A DNA stretch of 64,000 bases from Roseateles_B sp041905785 (GCA_041905785.1 JAYRKJ010000007.1:127221-191220); one strand, 5' to 3'. Counted from the first letter of the stretch, positions 45,098-53,757 are shown. Program-made: numbers and translations. Notes: generated by a model from the sequence alone, not told the origin.

Positions 45098-46345
45098 TCA
45101 ATGCTTCCAGGGCGGTGGCGCCACCGGCTCCGTCCGGATCTCCGGCGGCCAGACCACCGCACGCTCGCCATCGGGGCGCCACTGGGAGATGGGGATGGAG
45201 CGATAGCCGGGACCGAAGCGGGCGTTGTGGTTCTTCTCGAAAGCCCAGCGCGCCGCCACGCCGACGACATCGGTACCCTCCATGGCGGCGACCAGCTTGT
45301 CGGCATCGGTGCCGCCCTTCTCTATCGCCTGCTTGAGGATGAACAGCGCATCGTAGGTATAGCCGCTGGTGTAGTCGGGTGAGACCTTGTAGCGCGCGAC
45401 ATAGCGGTCGTACCAGGGAATGGTCTTGGGCGTCATGGCCACACGCTGGCTGCCGACAATCAGGTTCATGTGGCTGACCGCATGGCCGTCCGTGTCTTTC
45501 CAGAAGCGTGTGGAGGCACCCGAGGCGTTCACGCCGAACATGGGCGGCCCCTGCAGCTCACCCCACTGCTTGACATAGATGGCGCCGTCGACATGCGAAG
45601 ACAAGTCGATGATGTATTGCGGATCGGCGCGCATGATCTTGGTCAGCAGCGGCTTGAAGTCCTTGGTGTCGACGTCAAAGGACTCCTCGGCCACGATCTT
45701 GACGCCGGCTGCGCCCAGGTTCTGCTTCAGCGCGGGCAGCAGGCCCTTGGCCCAGACCGCGTTCTCCGCCAGGATGCCGGCGCGGCTGAAGCCCTTCTCC
45801 TTGAGCAGGTGGCGAACGGCGAAGTCGCTGAGCGAGCCAGCCATCTCATCGGTCGTGTGCATGACGCGGAACCAGTACTTGTGCCGGCCGTAGTCTTGCG
45901 ACACCCGGTCGGAGAGCTGCAGGGTGGCCGCCCCGGTCGAGATGAAGGGCACCTTGTAGCGCACCATCTGGTCGAGCACCGCCATGGCCACGCCGCTGGA
46001 CGCCGTTCCCACGACCGCGGTGACCTTGTCCGACAGCGCCAGCTTCTTGTAGGCATTGACCGCGCCATCGGGCTTGTACTCGTCGTTGGCGACCACCAGC
46101 TCCAGCTTGCGACCGCCGATGCCACCGGCCGCGTTGATGTCCTCTGCCGCCATGCGTGCGGCATTGAGAAGGCCATCGCCAGGCGGTGTATTGAACGGGG
46201 CGATAACACCGCTCTTCAGCGCCTCCTGCGCCTGGGCTTGCAGCACCGCCGCCATGCCAAGAGCAAGCGTGAGGGCCGCTCGCAAGCCGCTCCAGATCGT
46301 GGACGCCCGCTGCGTCCGCCCTGCGGAAATTCCTGTCACTGCCAT
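45098..46345 (-). CDS. Branched-chain amino-acid-type ABC transporter substrate-binding protein
   Basis: A 415-residue periplasmic binding protein of the LivJ/HAAT family: a long signal peptide (~40 residues, hydrophobic LRAALTLALGMAAVLQAQAQ), then the Peripla_BP_6 fold with DGLLNAARMAAEDINAAGGI, AVVGTASSGVAMAVLDQM and the C-lobe YTSGYTYDALFILKQAIEKG. These proteins bind amino acids, but HAAT relatives also take up urea, aromatic acids and other small molecules, so the ligand is open. It lies after ridA and serves the LivHMGF components upstream. Confidence 0.92.
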   Translation of the reverse strand: MAVTGISAGRTQRASTIWSGLRAALTLALGMAAVLQAQAQEALKSGVIAPFNTPPGDGLLNAARMAAEDINAAGGIGGRKLELVVANDEYKPDGAVNAYKKLALSDKVTAVVGTASSGVAMAVLDQMVRYKVPFISTGAATLQLSDRVSQDYGRHKYWFRVMHTTDEMAGSLSDFAVRHLLKEKGFSRAGILAENAVWAKGLLPALKQNLGAAGVKIVAEESFDVDTKDFKPLLTKIMRADPQYIIDLSSHVDGAIYVKQWGELQGPPMFGVNASGASTRFWKDTDGHAVSHMNLIVGSQRVAMTPKTIPWYDRYVARYKVSPDYTSGYTYDALFILKQAIEKGGTDADKLVAAMEGTDVVGVAARWAFEKNHNARFGPGYRSIPISQWRPDGERAVVWPPEIRTEPVAPPPWKH

Positions 46346-46419
46346 GGCTCTATCTCCTTCTCCGGGGTTGGGGATTCGGTACTGAGTCGCTGCATGCGCG
46401 GCCCATCGTCATTGCTCGC

Positions 46420-46815
46420 TCAGTCGGCTGCCTTGGCAGCGACGATCTCCACTTCGATCATCCAGCGGGCATCGACCAGGCCCGAGACCCACACCAGGGT
46501 CATGGCGGGCTTGATGCTGCCGAAGTAGCGGTGGCGGACTTCGGCGAAGGTGGCCATGTCGCACTGGGGCTTGAGGTAGCCGGTGAACTTGACGACGTCG
46601 TCCCAGTCCATCTGGGCTTCGCGCAGGATCTCGGTGAGGTTGCTCATCACGAGCTCCGCCTGTTGCCCGAAGTCGGCCGGCGCGCCGCCTTCGGGATCAA
46701 CGCCGACGGTGCCTGAGCTGAACAGCAGGCGCGAATTGGGCGGCACGACAAAGGCGTGCGAGTAGCGGCGCCGGTACGGCGGGGCGATGGTTGGCGGATC
46801 AAGCACGGTATTCAT
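46420..46815 (-). CDS. RidA/YjgF-family protein
   Basis: A 131-residue RidA-family protein. The core motifs VPPNSRLLFSSGTVGVDPEG, QAELVMSNLTEILREAQMDW and PAMTLVWVSGLVDARWMIEVE are present. The Arg that binds carboxylates in classical RidA is in the position of DARWMIE rather than the standard PRV/R105 context, so it may be a subfamily with altered substrate. Classical RidA hydrolyses enamines/imines made by PLP enzymes. Encoded between livF and the binding protein, which ties it to the imported compound's catabolism. Confidence 0.85.
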   Translation of the reverse strand: MNTVLDPPTIAPPYRRRYSHAFVVPPNSRLLFSSGTVGVDPEGGAPADFGQQAELVMSNLTEILREAQMDWDDVVKFTGYLKPQCDMATFAEVRHRYFGSIKPAMTLVWVSGLVDARWMIEVEIVAAKAAD

Positions 46816-46844
46816 GCAGTCGGTCTCCTTGTTTCGACCCGGAA

Positions 46845-47591
46845 TCACAGCCCGAGGTAGGCCTCGCGGATGGCGTGCTGGCTCATGAGCTCAGCGCTGG
46901 GGCCCTGCAGTGCAATGCGCCCGCCTTCGAGCACATAACTGCGATGGGCGAGGCCCAGCGCCAGCCGGGCGTTCTGCTCGACGATCAGCGCCGTCAGCCC
47001 CTGGTCATTGAGCTGCCGCAGGACCTCGAAGATGCGCTCGACAAGCAGCGGCGCGATGCCAAAGGATGGCTCGTCCAGCATCAGTACGGCAGGCCGGCCC
47101 ATCAGCGAGCGCGCGATGGCCAGCATCTGCTGCTCGCCGCCGCTGAGCGAGCCCGCGCGCTGGGCGCTGCGCTTCTTCAGCACCGGGAACAATTGGCAGA
47201 CGCGCTCGTAGTCGGCCTCGACGGACGCACGGTCGCGCCGCAGGTGGGCGCCCAGGCGGATGTTGTCCTGCACGCTGAGGTCGGAAAACAGCTGGCGGCC
47301 CTCGGGGCAATGGATCACGCCGGCCTGCACGATCCGGCGCGGCGAACTGCCCTGCAGGCAGCGACCACCGAGCCATATGCCGCCCTGCGAACTGACCAGG
47401 CCCGAGACGGCGCGCAGCAGCGTCGTCTTGCCGGCGCCATTGGGCCCGATGAGCGCGACCAGCTCGCCGGGCTGGACCTGCAGCGACACCTCGTGCAGCA
47501 CGGCCATGCCGCCGTACCCTGCGCTGAGCCGGTCGATCGACAGGCCCTCGTGAGCAGGCCTGCCCGTGTTCGGGGCCCTGGTGGCGTTCAT
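46845..47591 (-). CDS. livF: HAAT ABC transporter ATP-binding protein LivF
   Basis: A 248-residue ATPase with Walker A GPNGAGKTTLLRAV, signature SLSGGEQQML and Walker B VLMLDEPSFGI. The second ATPase of the branched-chain-type importer, pairing with LivG. Its start overlaps the livG stop by four bases. 29 bp downstream begins ridA. Confidence 0.94.
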   Translation of the reverse strand: MNATRAPNTGRPAHEGLSIDRLSAGYGGMAVLHEVSLQVQPGELVALIGPNGAGKTTLLRAVSGLVSSQGGIWLGGRCLQGSSPRRIVQAGVIHCPEGRQLFSDLSVQDNIRLGAHLRRDRASVEADYERVCQLFPVLKKRSAQRAGSLSGGEQQMLAIARSLMGRPAVLMLDEPSFGIAPLLVERIFEVLRQLNDQGLTALIVEQNARLALGLAHRSYVLEGGRIALQGPSAELMSQHAIREAYLGL

Positions 47592-48319
47592 GCCGTTGCG
47601 CCTCCCTTGCCCAGGTAGGCCTCGATGACCATCGCGTCGCGCGCAATCTCCTGCGGGCTGCCCACGGCCAGGAGGGAGCCGAAATTCAGCACCAGGGAGC
47701 GGTCGATCAGGGGCATCAGCTCACGCAGGCGATGCTCGATGATGAGGGTCGTGCCCCCTTCTTCACGGCGCTCGCGAAGGCGCTGGACTAGGCGACGGAT
47801 CTCTGGGGCCCCCAGTCCAGCGAAAGGCTCGTCCAGCAGCAGCACGCGCGGCTGCGCCACCATCGCCCGGCCGATGTCCAGCAGGCGCAACTCACCCTGG
47901 TTGAGGTCCTCGCTGGCCGTGTCCGCCTTGTGGGACAGGCCCAGGCTCTCGAGCATGGCCCCGGATCGGGCCTTGCGTTCGGCGGCATCGGCGCATGTGC
48001 CGGGCAGGCACAGCGGCAGCATGAGGGTTTCCTGCGCCGTCAGACCCACAAAGGGCCGCACGAGCTGGAAGCTGCGCAGCAGACCCAGCCGGGCGATCGC
48101 ATGCGGACGCCGCCCCAGCATCTCCACGCCCGCCAGGCGTACGGAACCGCGGTCGGCCTTCAGGAAGCCCGTCAGCAGGTTGAACAGGCTGGTCTTGCCC
48201 GCGCCGTTGGGACCGATGATGCCAAACAGCGTGCCTGCCTCGACCTCGAAGTCCAGGTCGTTGACGGCATACAGGCCGCCAAAGCGTTTACTCAGGCCGT
48301 CGATGGCAAGCAGGCTCAT
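47588..48319 (-). CDS. livG: HAAT ABC transporter ATP-binding protein LivG
   Basis: A 243-residue ATPase with Walker A GPNGAGKTSLFNLL, a signature region LNQGELRLLDIGRA and Walker B VLLLDEPFAGL. The signature is the degenerate QGELR form (usual LSGGQ) also seen in other LivG proteins. Coupled by ATGA overlaps to livM upstream and livF downstream. The ATG at 48319 is chosen; the open frame beyond is within livM. Confidence 0.94.
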   Translation of the reverse strand: MSLLAIDGLSKRFGGLYAVNDLDFEVEAGTLFGIIGPNGAGKTSLFNLLTGFLKADRGSVRLAGVEMLGRRPHAIARLGLLRSFQLVRPFVGLTAQETLMLPLCLPGTCADAAERKARSGAMLESLGLSHKADTASEDLNQGELRLLDIGRAMVAQPRVLLLDEPFAGLGAPEIRRLVQRLRERREEGGTTLIIEHRLRELMPLIDRSLVLNFGSLLAVGSPQEIARDAMVIEAYLGKGGATA

Positions 48320-49266
48320 GGCGCGTCCTCCTTGCGCCGCAGCGAGAACAGCCGTTGCAGCGGGCGCTTGTTGGCAAACCCGGCCGGATTGAAGTAGACC
48401 AGCACGATCAACAGGCCGGTGAAGATCACCACGCGGTACTGTTCGATGACGCGCAGCCATTCACTGAGCAGCGTCAACAGCGCCGCTGCCAGTGCCGGGC
48501 CGACCAGCGTGCCGCGGCCGCCCACCGTAGCCAGCAGCACGATCATCACGGACAGGCCGGCCGACAGCAGCTCGGGATTGGCCTGCATCTGCGTATGTCC
48601 ATACATGCCCCCGCCGATGCCGGCGAGGAAGCCGCTGAGCGCAAAGGCCAGCACTTTGTACCAGGCGGTGTTGAAGCCCGAGGCGAGGGTGGCGTCCTCG
48701 TTGTGCCGCGTCGAGCGAAGAATCAGCCCGAAGCGGGATTGCTTGAAGGCCAGCATGGCCACGAAGCACAGCGTGAAGACGGCCAGGCAGACGAGCAGGT
48801 CCGTCGCTACGTCGCCGCTGAAGGAGCGCAGGCCCGACAGCCCTTCCTCGCCCCCCGTCACCGAGGACAGGATGTAGGCCAGCTTGTAGCTCATCGCGGC
48901 AAAGGCGATGGTCGCCAGCGAGAAGTAGGGCCCTCGCAGGCGCAGCGTCAAGCCGCCAATGGCCGCTCCGGCCAGCGCCGAGGCCGCTGCTGCGACCGGC
49001 ACCGACAGCCACGGATCCAGGGCCAAGTGCCGGCCCAGCAAAGCCGACCCATAGGCCGCGCCGCCGACGAACATGGCATGCCCGAAGTTGTCGAGCTCGG
49101 TGCATCCGCACAGCAGATCCCAGCTGGCGGCGAACTGGGCATAGACCACGGCCAGGATCAGCACCTCGTGCAGGTAGACGTTGTTGGTGAACAGGGCAAC
49201 GCCGGCGGCGGCAAGCAAGGCAAGCCCCAGCGACGTGACGGAGCCCCGCAGCAATGGCGTCCTCAT
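48316..49266 (-). CDS. livM: HAAT ABC transporter permease LivM
   Basis: A 316-residue permease with about eight to ten membrane helices. Conserved motifs include GCTELDNFGHAMFVGGAAY, GPYFSLATIAFAAM (the LivM family glycine/phenylalanine signature) and the long cytoplasmic segment RLILRSTRHNED-like (here FGLILRSTRHNEDAT). Coupled to livH and livG by four-base overlaps. Confidence 0.93.
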   Translation of the reverse strand: MRTPLLRGSVTSLGLALLAAAGVALFTNNVYLHEVLILAVVYAQFAASWDLLCGCTELDNFGHAMFVGGAAYGSALLGRHLALDPWLSVPVAAAASALAGAAIGGLTLRLRGPYFSLATIAFAAMSYKLAYILSSVTGGEEGLSGLRSFSGDVATDLLVCLAVFTLCFVAMLAFKQSRFGLILRSTRHNEDATLASGFNTAWYKVLAFALSGFLAGIGGGMYGHTQMQANPELLSAGLSVMIVLLATVGGRGTLVGPALAAALLTLLSEWLRVIEQYRVVIFTGLLIVLVYFNPAGFANKRPLQRLFSLRRKEDAP

Positions 49267-50123
49267 AGGCTTCTCGCCGCGAACAGGCCGGAAGGGCGCA
49301 GGATCAGCACGACGACGATGATCAACAGCGCAACGAGATCAGCGAACTGATCGGACAAGGCAAAGGTGGTCAACACCTCGGCGAAGCTCAGGATGAACGC
49401 CGCCAGCACGGCGCCTGCCAGGCTGCCCAGGCCGCCCAGGATGGCCACCGCAAAGGCCTTGATGAGCCAATACGCCCAGATTGTGGGTACCACGGTGATC
49501 AGCGGTGCGACCACGGCGCCGGCCAAGGCAGCCAGCCCGGCCGAGACCACGACAACGCCGGCAATGACGGCCGAGGCGTCGATCCCCACCAACTCGGCCG
49601 CCTGCCGGTTCTGCGCCACCGCGACGATGGACTTGCCCAGCGCCGTGCAGCGCAGAAAGGCCCACAAGGCCGCCAATAGCGCCAGCGCGAGCGGCACCAG
49701 CAGCACCTCAAGCTGGAGCACGCGCACGCCCCATAGGTGCAGGCTGCCACGCATCAGCGGCGGTACACCGGTGCTGGTGGCACCGAACATCACGCGCAGG
49801 CATTGCTCGACGAACAGCGCCACAGACAGGGTCATGACCATGACGTAGGACGACGATGCCAGCCGGCGGCGCAACAGCACGGCGTGAAGCAGTGCGGCCG
49901 CGAGGCAGGTCGACAGCACGGCCAGCGCGATGGCCGCCGGCAGCCAGCGCCCACCGAAGACCTGCTCGAAGAACAGATGCGTGAAGTAGCCCCCCAGCAT
50001 GAACAGCGTGCCATGCGCGAGGTTGAGCACGCCACCTACCGAGAAGACCAGCACGAAACCCACGGCGACCAGCGCGTAGACCGCGCCGCGGCTCAGCGTG
50101 AACAGGGCGACCTCAAGCAGCAC
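49263..50123 (-). CDS. livH: HAAT ABC transporter permease LivH
   Basis: A 286-residue permease with roughly eight helices; VYALVAVGFVLVFSVGGVLN and the downstream RQAAELVGIDASAVIAG and IWAYWLIKAFAVAILGGLGS motifs are typical of LivH. The start GTG 50123 is chosen because GAGGAGG lies five bases upstream; an ATG at 50189 in the same frame would add 22 non-hydrophobic residues and has no ribosome-binding site. First gene of the liv unit. Confidence 0.9.
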   Translation of the reverse strand: MLLEVALFTLSRGAVYALVAVGFVLVFSVGGVLNLAHGTLFMLGGYFTHLFFEQVFGGRWLPAAIALAVLSTCLAAALLHAVLLRRRLASSSYVMVMTLSVALFVEQCLRVMFGATSTGVPPLMRGSLHLWGVRVLQLEVLLVPLALALLAALWAFLRCTALGKSIVAVAQNRQAAELVGIDASAVIAGVVVVSAGLAALAGAVVAPLITVVPTIWAYWLIKAFAVAILGGLGSLAGAVLAAFILSFAEVLTTFALSDQFADLVALLIIVVVLILRPSGLFAARSL

Positions 50124-50214
50124 GGCGACCTCCTCGGCCGTGCAGGCGGCCGGTTTGCGCGTTCCCGCCAGGCGAAGGCCTGTTGGCATCGTCGAATCGC
50201 ATGGGAGGTCCCCC

Positions 50215-50250
50215 GTGTCAATTTATGATGATAAATATAATTAATTAAGG
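50215..50250. promoter_or_regulatory. AT-rich promoter/operator region of the liv unit
   Basis: An AT-rich island in otherwise GC-rich DNA, containing a perfect dyad ATTTAT-GATG-ATAAAT at 50221-50236 and a TTAATTAA block at 50240-50247. It is about 100 bp upstream of the livH start and is a candidate operator for the GntR regulator at the end of the operon. The link is inferred. Confidence 0.5.
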
Positions 50251-50339
50251 AAACCCATGTCCAGGACGAATGACTAGGTATTTACCCGGAAACGCAGGGC
50301 GCGAGGCCGGCCTTGCGTCGGGCAGGAAATGGGAGAAGC

Positions 50340-50367
50340 AAAAAAAAGGAGAGCCGAAGCTCTCCTT
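50340..50367 (-). terminator. Intrinsic terminator reading from guaA
   Basis: On the minus strand AAGGAGAGC (50359-50367) pairs with GCTCTCCTT (50346-50354), the four-base loop being TTCG (a stable UUCG tetraloop in RNA), followed by a T-run (complement of AAAAAAA at 50341-50347). It lies 313 bp beyond the guaA stop, so the guaA transcript probably includes the intervening 71-bp repeat array. Confidence 0.85.
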
Positions 50368-50401
50368 GAATTCTGGTGATCGAGACTGTGCTGGGTCTGG
50401 T

Positions 50402-50645
50402 GGCGCTTGCAAGCGCCTCGGAGTCATGCGGCGTGCACTCACCACCGCTACAGCACTGCCACCACCCACCTCGGCGCTTGCAAGCGCCTCGGAGTCATGC
50501 GGCGTGCACTCACCACCGCTACAGCACTGCCACCACCCACCTCGGCGCTTGCAAGCGCCTCGGAGTCATGCGGCGTGCACTCACCACCGCTACAGCACTG
50601 CCACCGCCCACCTCGGCGCTTGCAAGCGCCTCGGAGTCATGCGGC
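50402..50645. repeat. 71-bp tandem repeat array in the guaA 3' region
   Basis: Three full 71-bp units start at 50402, 50473 and 50544, and a fourth truncated unit runs from 50615 to 50645. Units are identical except for one base in the third (near 50605). Each unit begins with the perfect 16-bp palindrome GGCGCTTGCAAGCGCC, followed by TCGGAGTCATGCGG. There are no spacers, so this is not CRISPR. Because 71 is not a multiple of three, a translation would shift frame at every unit; coding is unlikely. It lies between the guaA hairpin and its distal terminator. Confidence 0.95.
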
Positions 50646-50673
50646 ACGAAACAGTCCTCAGGACTGTTTCGTG
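50645..50673. repeat. Perfect 13-bp hairpin just past guaA
   Basis: CACGAAACAGTCC (50645-50657) and GGACTGTTTCGTG (50661-50673) form a perfect stem with a TCA loop, seven bases after the guaA stop on the minus strand. There is no adjacent T-run outside the stem, so it may be an mRNA 3'-end stabiliser or a weak terminator. It directly abuts the last unit of the 71-bp array. Confidence 0.8.
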
Positions 50674-50679
50674 TCCGCA

Positions 50680-52284
50680 TTACTCCCATTCGATCGTTGC
50701 AGGGGGTTTGCTGGAGACGTCGTAAGTCACACGGTTGATACCGCGTACTTCGTTGATGATCCGACCGGACACCTTCTTCAACAGGCCGTAGGGCAACTCC
50801 GCCCAGTCGGCAGTCATGAAGTCGCTGGTCTGCACGGCACGCAGCGCCACGACGTAGTCATAGGTGCGGCCATCGCCCATCACACCCACACTCTTCACCG
50901 GCAGGAACACCGTGAAGGCCTGGCTGGTGAGGTCGTACCAGCTCTTGCCCGTGGCCTCGTCCTTCCAGTTGCGCAGCTCCTCGATGAAGATGGCGTCGGC
51001 ACGGCGCAGCAGGTCGGCGTAGTCCTTCCTCACCTCACCCAGGATGCGCACACCCAGACCCGGCCCCGGGAAGGGATGGCGGTAGACCATCTCGTGCGGC
51101 AGGCCCAGGGCCACGCCCAGTTCGCGGACCTCGTCCTTGAACAGCTCACGCAGCGGCTCCAGCAGCTTCAGGCCCAGCTGCTCGGGCAGCCCGCCGACAT
51201 TGTGGTGGCTCTTGATGGTGGTGGCCTTCTTGGTCTTGGTGCCACCGCTTTCCACCACGTCGGGGTAGATCGTGCCTTGCGCCAGGAAGGTCGCACCCTT
51301 GTGACCCTGCCCGCTGGCCTTGAGCTTCTCGGCCTCGGCCTTGAACACGTCGACGAACAGGCCGCCGATGATCTTGCGTTTCTTCTCCGGGTCAGTGACG
51401 CCGGCCAGCTGGCCCAGGAAGAGCTCGCTGGCGTCCACGCGGATCACGCGCGCGTGCAGCTTGCCCTCGAACATGTCCATGACCATGTCGCCCTCGTTGA
51501 GGCGCAGCAGGCCATGGTCCACGAAGACGCAGGTCAGCTGGTCGCCGATGGCGCGATGGATCAGGGCCGCAGCCACGCTGGAGTCCACGCCGCCGGACAG
51601 GCCGAGGATCACCTCCTCGTCACCCACCTGCTCGCGGATCTTCTGGACCGCTTCCTCGATGTAGCCGCCCATGACCCAATCGCCCTTGCAACCGGCGATG
51701 TCACGCACGAAGCGCGTCAGCAGCGCATGGCCCTGCACGGTGTGCGTGACCTCTGGGTGGAACTGCACCGCGTAGTAGCCCTTGGCCTCGTTGGCCATGC
51801 CGGCGATGGGGCAGCTGGGCGTGGACGCCATCAGCGTGAAGCCCGGCGGCAGTGCCGTGACCTTGTCGCCATGGCTCATCCAGACCTTGAGCATGCCGTG
51901 GCCCTCGGGCGTGGCGAAGTCCTGCAGGCCGTCCAGCAGCTTGGTATGACCATGGGCGCGCACCTCGGCATAGCCGAACTCGCGGTGCTCGCTGGCCTCG
52001 ACCTGCCCACCCAGCTGGACCGTCATCGTGAACATGCCATAGCAGATGCCCAGCACCGGCACGCCCAGGTCCCAGACAGCCTGCGGTGCGCGCAGCTCGT
52101 GGTCCTCGTAGGTCGAGGCATGGCTGCCGGACAGGATGATGGCCTTGGGCGCAAAGCCGCGGATGAACTCGTCCGAGACATCGTTCGGATGGATCTCGCA
52201 GTAGACATGGGCCTCGCGGACGCGGCGCGCGATCAGCTGGGTGACCTGGGAGCCGAAATCGAGAATCAGGACTTTGTCATGCAT
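50680..52284 (-). CDS. guaA: GMP synthase (glutamine-hydrolysing)
   Basis: Last step of GMP synthesis: XMP + ATP + glutamine to GMP. The 534-residue product has a class I glutamine amidotransferase domain with the nucleophile Cys in PVLGICYGMF and the His/Glu in VQFHPEVTHT, then the ATP-pyrophosphatase P-loop as LGLSGGVDSSVAAAL and the dimerisation domain ending TYDVSSKPPATIEWE. The N-terminus MHDKVLILDFGSQVTQLIA is standard. It begins 12 bp after the MFS transporter stop, so it is likely transcribed with that gene. Long 3' region with repeat array downstream. Confidence 0.98.
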   Translation of the reverse strand: MHDKVLILDFGSQVTQLIARRVREAHVYCEIHPNDVSDEFIRGFAPKAIILSGSHASTYEDHELRAPQAVWDLGVPVLGICYGMFTMTVQLGGQVEASEHREFGYAEVRAHGHTKLLDGLQDFATPEGHGMLKVWMSHGDKVTALPPGFTLMASTPSCPIAGMANEAKGYYAVQFHPEVTHTVQGHALLTRFVRDIAGCKGDWVMGGYIEEAVQKIREQVGDEEVILGLSGGVDSSVAAALIHRAIGDQLTCVFVDHGLLRLNEGDMVMDMFEGKLHARVIRVDASELFLGQLAGVTDPEKKRKIIGGLFVDVFKAEAEKLKASGQGHKGATFLAQGTIYPDVVESGGTKTKKATTIKSHHNVGGLPEQLGLKLLEPLRELFKDEVRELGVALGLPHEMVYRHPFPGPGLGVRILGEVRKDYADLLRRADAIFIEELRNWKDEATGKSWYDLTSQAFTVFLPVKSVGVMGDGRTYDYVVALRAVQTSDFMTADWAELPYGLLKKVSGRIINEVRGINRVTYDVSSKPPATIEWE

Positions 52285-52296
52285 GGTGGTGCTCGC

Positions 52297-53568
52297 TCAG
52301 TGACCGACCGACGCTGCGGTGGCGGCGCTGGTCGCAGGGGTGGCCCGCGCAAAATGGCGCCAGGCAAAAAACAGGGACAGTGCCTGCAGCAAGGCACAGA
52401 AGTAGAACGGGGCGCCGGCCAGCCAGTGGGTGGTGGCCACATCGGACACCAGGTACATCAGCCCCGGGCCGATCACGGGCGCCAGCACGGCCATCACGCT
52501 GTTGAGCGACGAGACGGCGCCCATGGTCTCGCCCTGCGTCCGCGCGTCGGCGGCGTTGGAGATCAGGCTCTGCAAGGCCGTGCCAGCGGCAAAGCCCAGC
52601 ACGTTGGCGAAGATGGGCAGGTACATCATCCAGCCCTCGACCGCCCAGCCCCAGAACGCGTAGGTCAGCACCGACGAGGCCAGGCCCCACAGCACCAGCT
52701 TGTGAGCGGCGAACGCCTTGAGCAGCCTGGGCATCAGGAAGCCCTGCACGATGACCGACATCACCCCCACCGCGAACAGCGACAGGCCGTTGGCTCTGGG
52801 ACCCCAGCCGAACTTGTGCGCGGTGTAGAGCACCCAGCTGCTGTGCAGAATCAGCTGCGCCAGGCCGCTGAGGCCCAGCACGAAGACCAGGCCGCCCACG
52901 CCCTTGAGCTTGCCCAGTCGGCTCAGCGCGCTGACCGGGTTGGCCTTGCGCCATTCGAAGGGGCGGCGGTTCTCCGGCTTCAGCGATTCCGGCAGCACGA
53001 AGAAGCCGTACAGCCAGTTCACCAGGGCCAGCGAGCCGGCTACGAAGAAAGGCAGGTGCAGGTTGATGTCGCCCAGGATGCCGCCCATGGCCGGCCCGAG
53101 GATGAAGCCCATGCCGAAAGCCGCGCCCAACATGCCGAAGCGCTTGGCGCGTTCCTCCGGCGCGCTGATGTCGGCCACATAGGCATTGGCCACGGCGGCG
53201 TTGGCCTGCATGGCGCCGCTGACCAGGCGCACCGCCACCAGCATCCACAAGGCCGTGGCGACAGCCGTGACGAAGAAGCTCAGCGCCAGGCCGCAGAAGC
53301 CGATCAGCATCACCGGGCGGCGTCCGAAGCGGTCGGACAGCGAGCCCAGGATGGGTGAGCCGAAGAAGTTGGCGATGCCGAAGGCAAAGGCGACGACCAG
53401 GTAGGCCAGGCTGTGCTCGGCCGGCGTGCGGGCGAAGGTGCCCACCAGCGGCGGCAGCACCGGGATGATGAGGCCGATGCTGATCATGTCGATCAGCACG
53501 GCGATCATGATGAAGACCATGCCCGCCTGGCGCCCGGGCCTGGCTGCAGGGGCTGCTGTTTCAGTCAC
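52297..53568 (-). CDS. MFS transporter (TetA-like drug/metabolite efflux type)
   Basis: A 423-residue major facilitator with about 12 membrane helices. The A motif between helices 2 and 3 is clear: GSPILGSLSDRFGRRPVMLI; motif C-like GFILGPAMGGILGD lies in helix 5. The pattern resembles TetA/multidrug MFS proteins. The start is a GTG with GAGGA seven bases upstream; no ATG in frame. It lies between guaB and guaA, and its stop is 12 bp before guaA, an insertion into the usual guaBA pair. Substrate unknown; a purine-related compound is a possibility only from context. Confidence 0.88.
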   Translation of the reverse strand: MTETAAPAARPGRQAGMVFIMIAVLIDMISIGLIIPVLPPLVGTFARTPAEHSLAYLVVAFAFGIANFFGSPILGSLSDRFGRRPVMLIGFCGLALSFFVTAVATALWMLVAVRLVSGAMQANAAVANAYVADISAPEERAKRFGMLGAAFGMGFILGPAMGGILGDINLHLPFFVAGSLALVNWLYGFFVLPESLKPENRRPFEWRKANPVSALSRLGKLKGVGGLVFVLGLSGLAQLILHSSWVLYTAHKFGWGPRANGLSLFAVGVMSVIVQGFLMPRLLKAFAAHKLVLWGLASSVLTYAFWGWAVEGWMMYLPIFANVLGFAAGTALQSLISNAADARTQGETMGAVSSLNSVMAVLAPVIGPGLMYLVSDVATTHWLAGAPFYFCALLQALSLFFAWRHFARATPATSAATAASVGH

Positions 53569-53701
53569 TGGCTATCCTCGCGCGGATCAGGTCGTCCGCC
53601 TTGTGTGCCGCTGGCGCGTCCAGGCGATGCCCAAATCGCGCCAGCGTTGCATCCATTTCGTCTGCCGGGCCGCCCGAAGTTCGCAAACGGCGGACGAAAT
53701 G

Positions 53702-53738
53702 AGAAAGCCCGGGCGGGGCCACCCCCGCGCGGGCTTTC
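53702..53738 (-). terminator. Hairpin terminator after guaB
   Basis: Long inverted repeat: AAAGCCCG with GGCGGGG on the left and CCCCCGC with GCGGGCTTT on the right. On the minus strand it starts 20 bp beyond the guaB stop and ends in CTTTCTC rather than a clean T-run. A terminator or attenuator between guaB and the downstream MFS-guaA is likely. Confidence 0.7.
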
Positions 53739-53757
53739 GCCCCCACGGGGGCCGACA

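Noticed and set aside
50402..50645. CRISPR array
   Set aside because: The units are directly adjacent with no unique spacers and no cas genes are nearby.
50407..53358. 983-codon plus-strand frame through the repeat array and guaA/MFS
   Set aside because: Antisense to guaA and the MFS gene; the start lies in the 71-bp array, which changes frame each unit.
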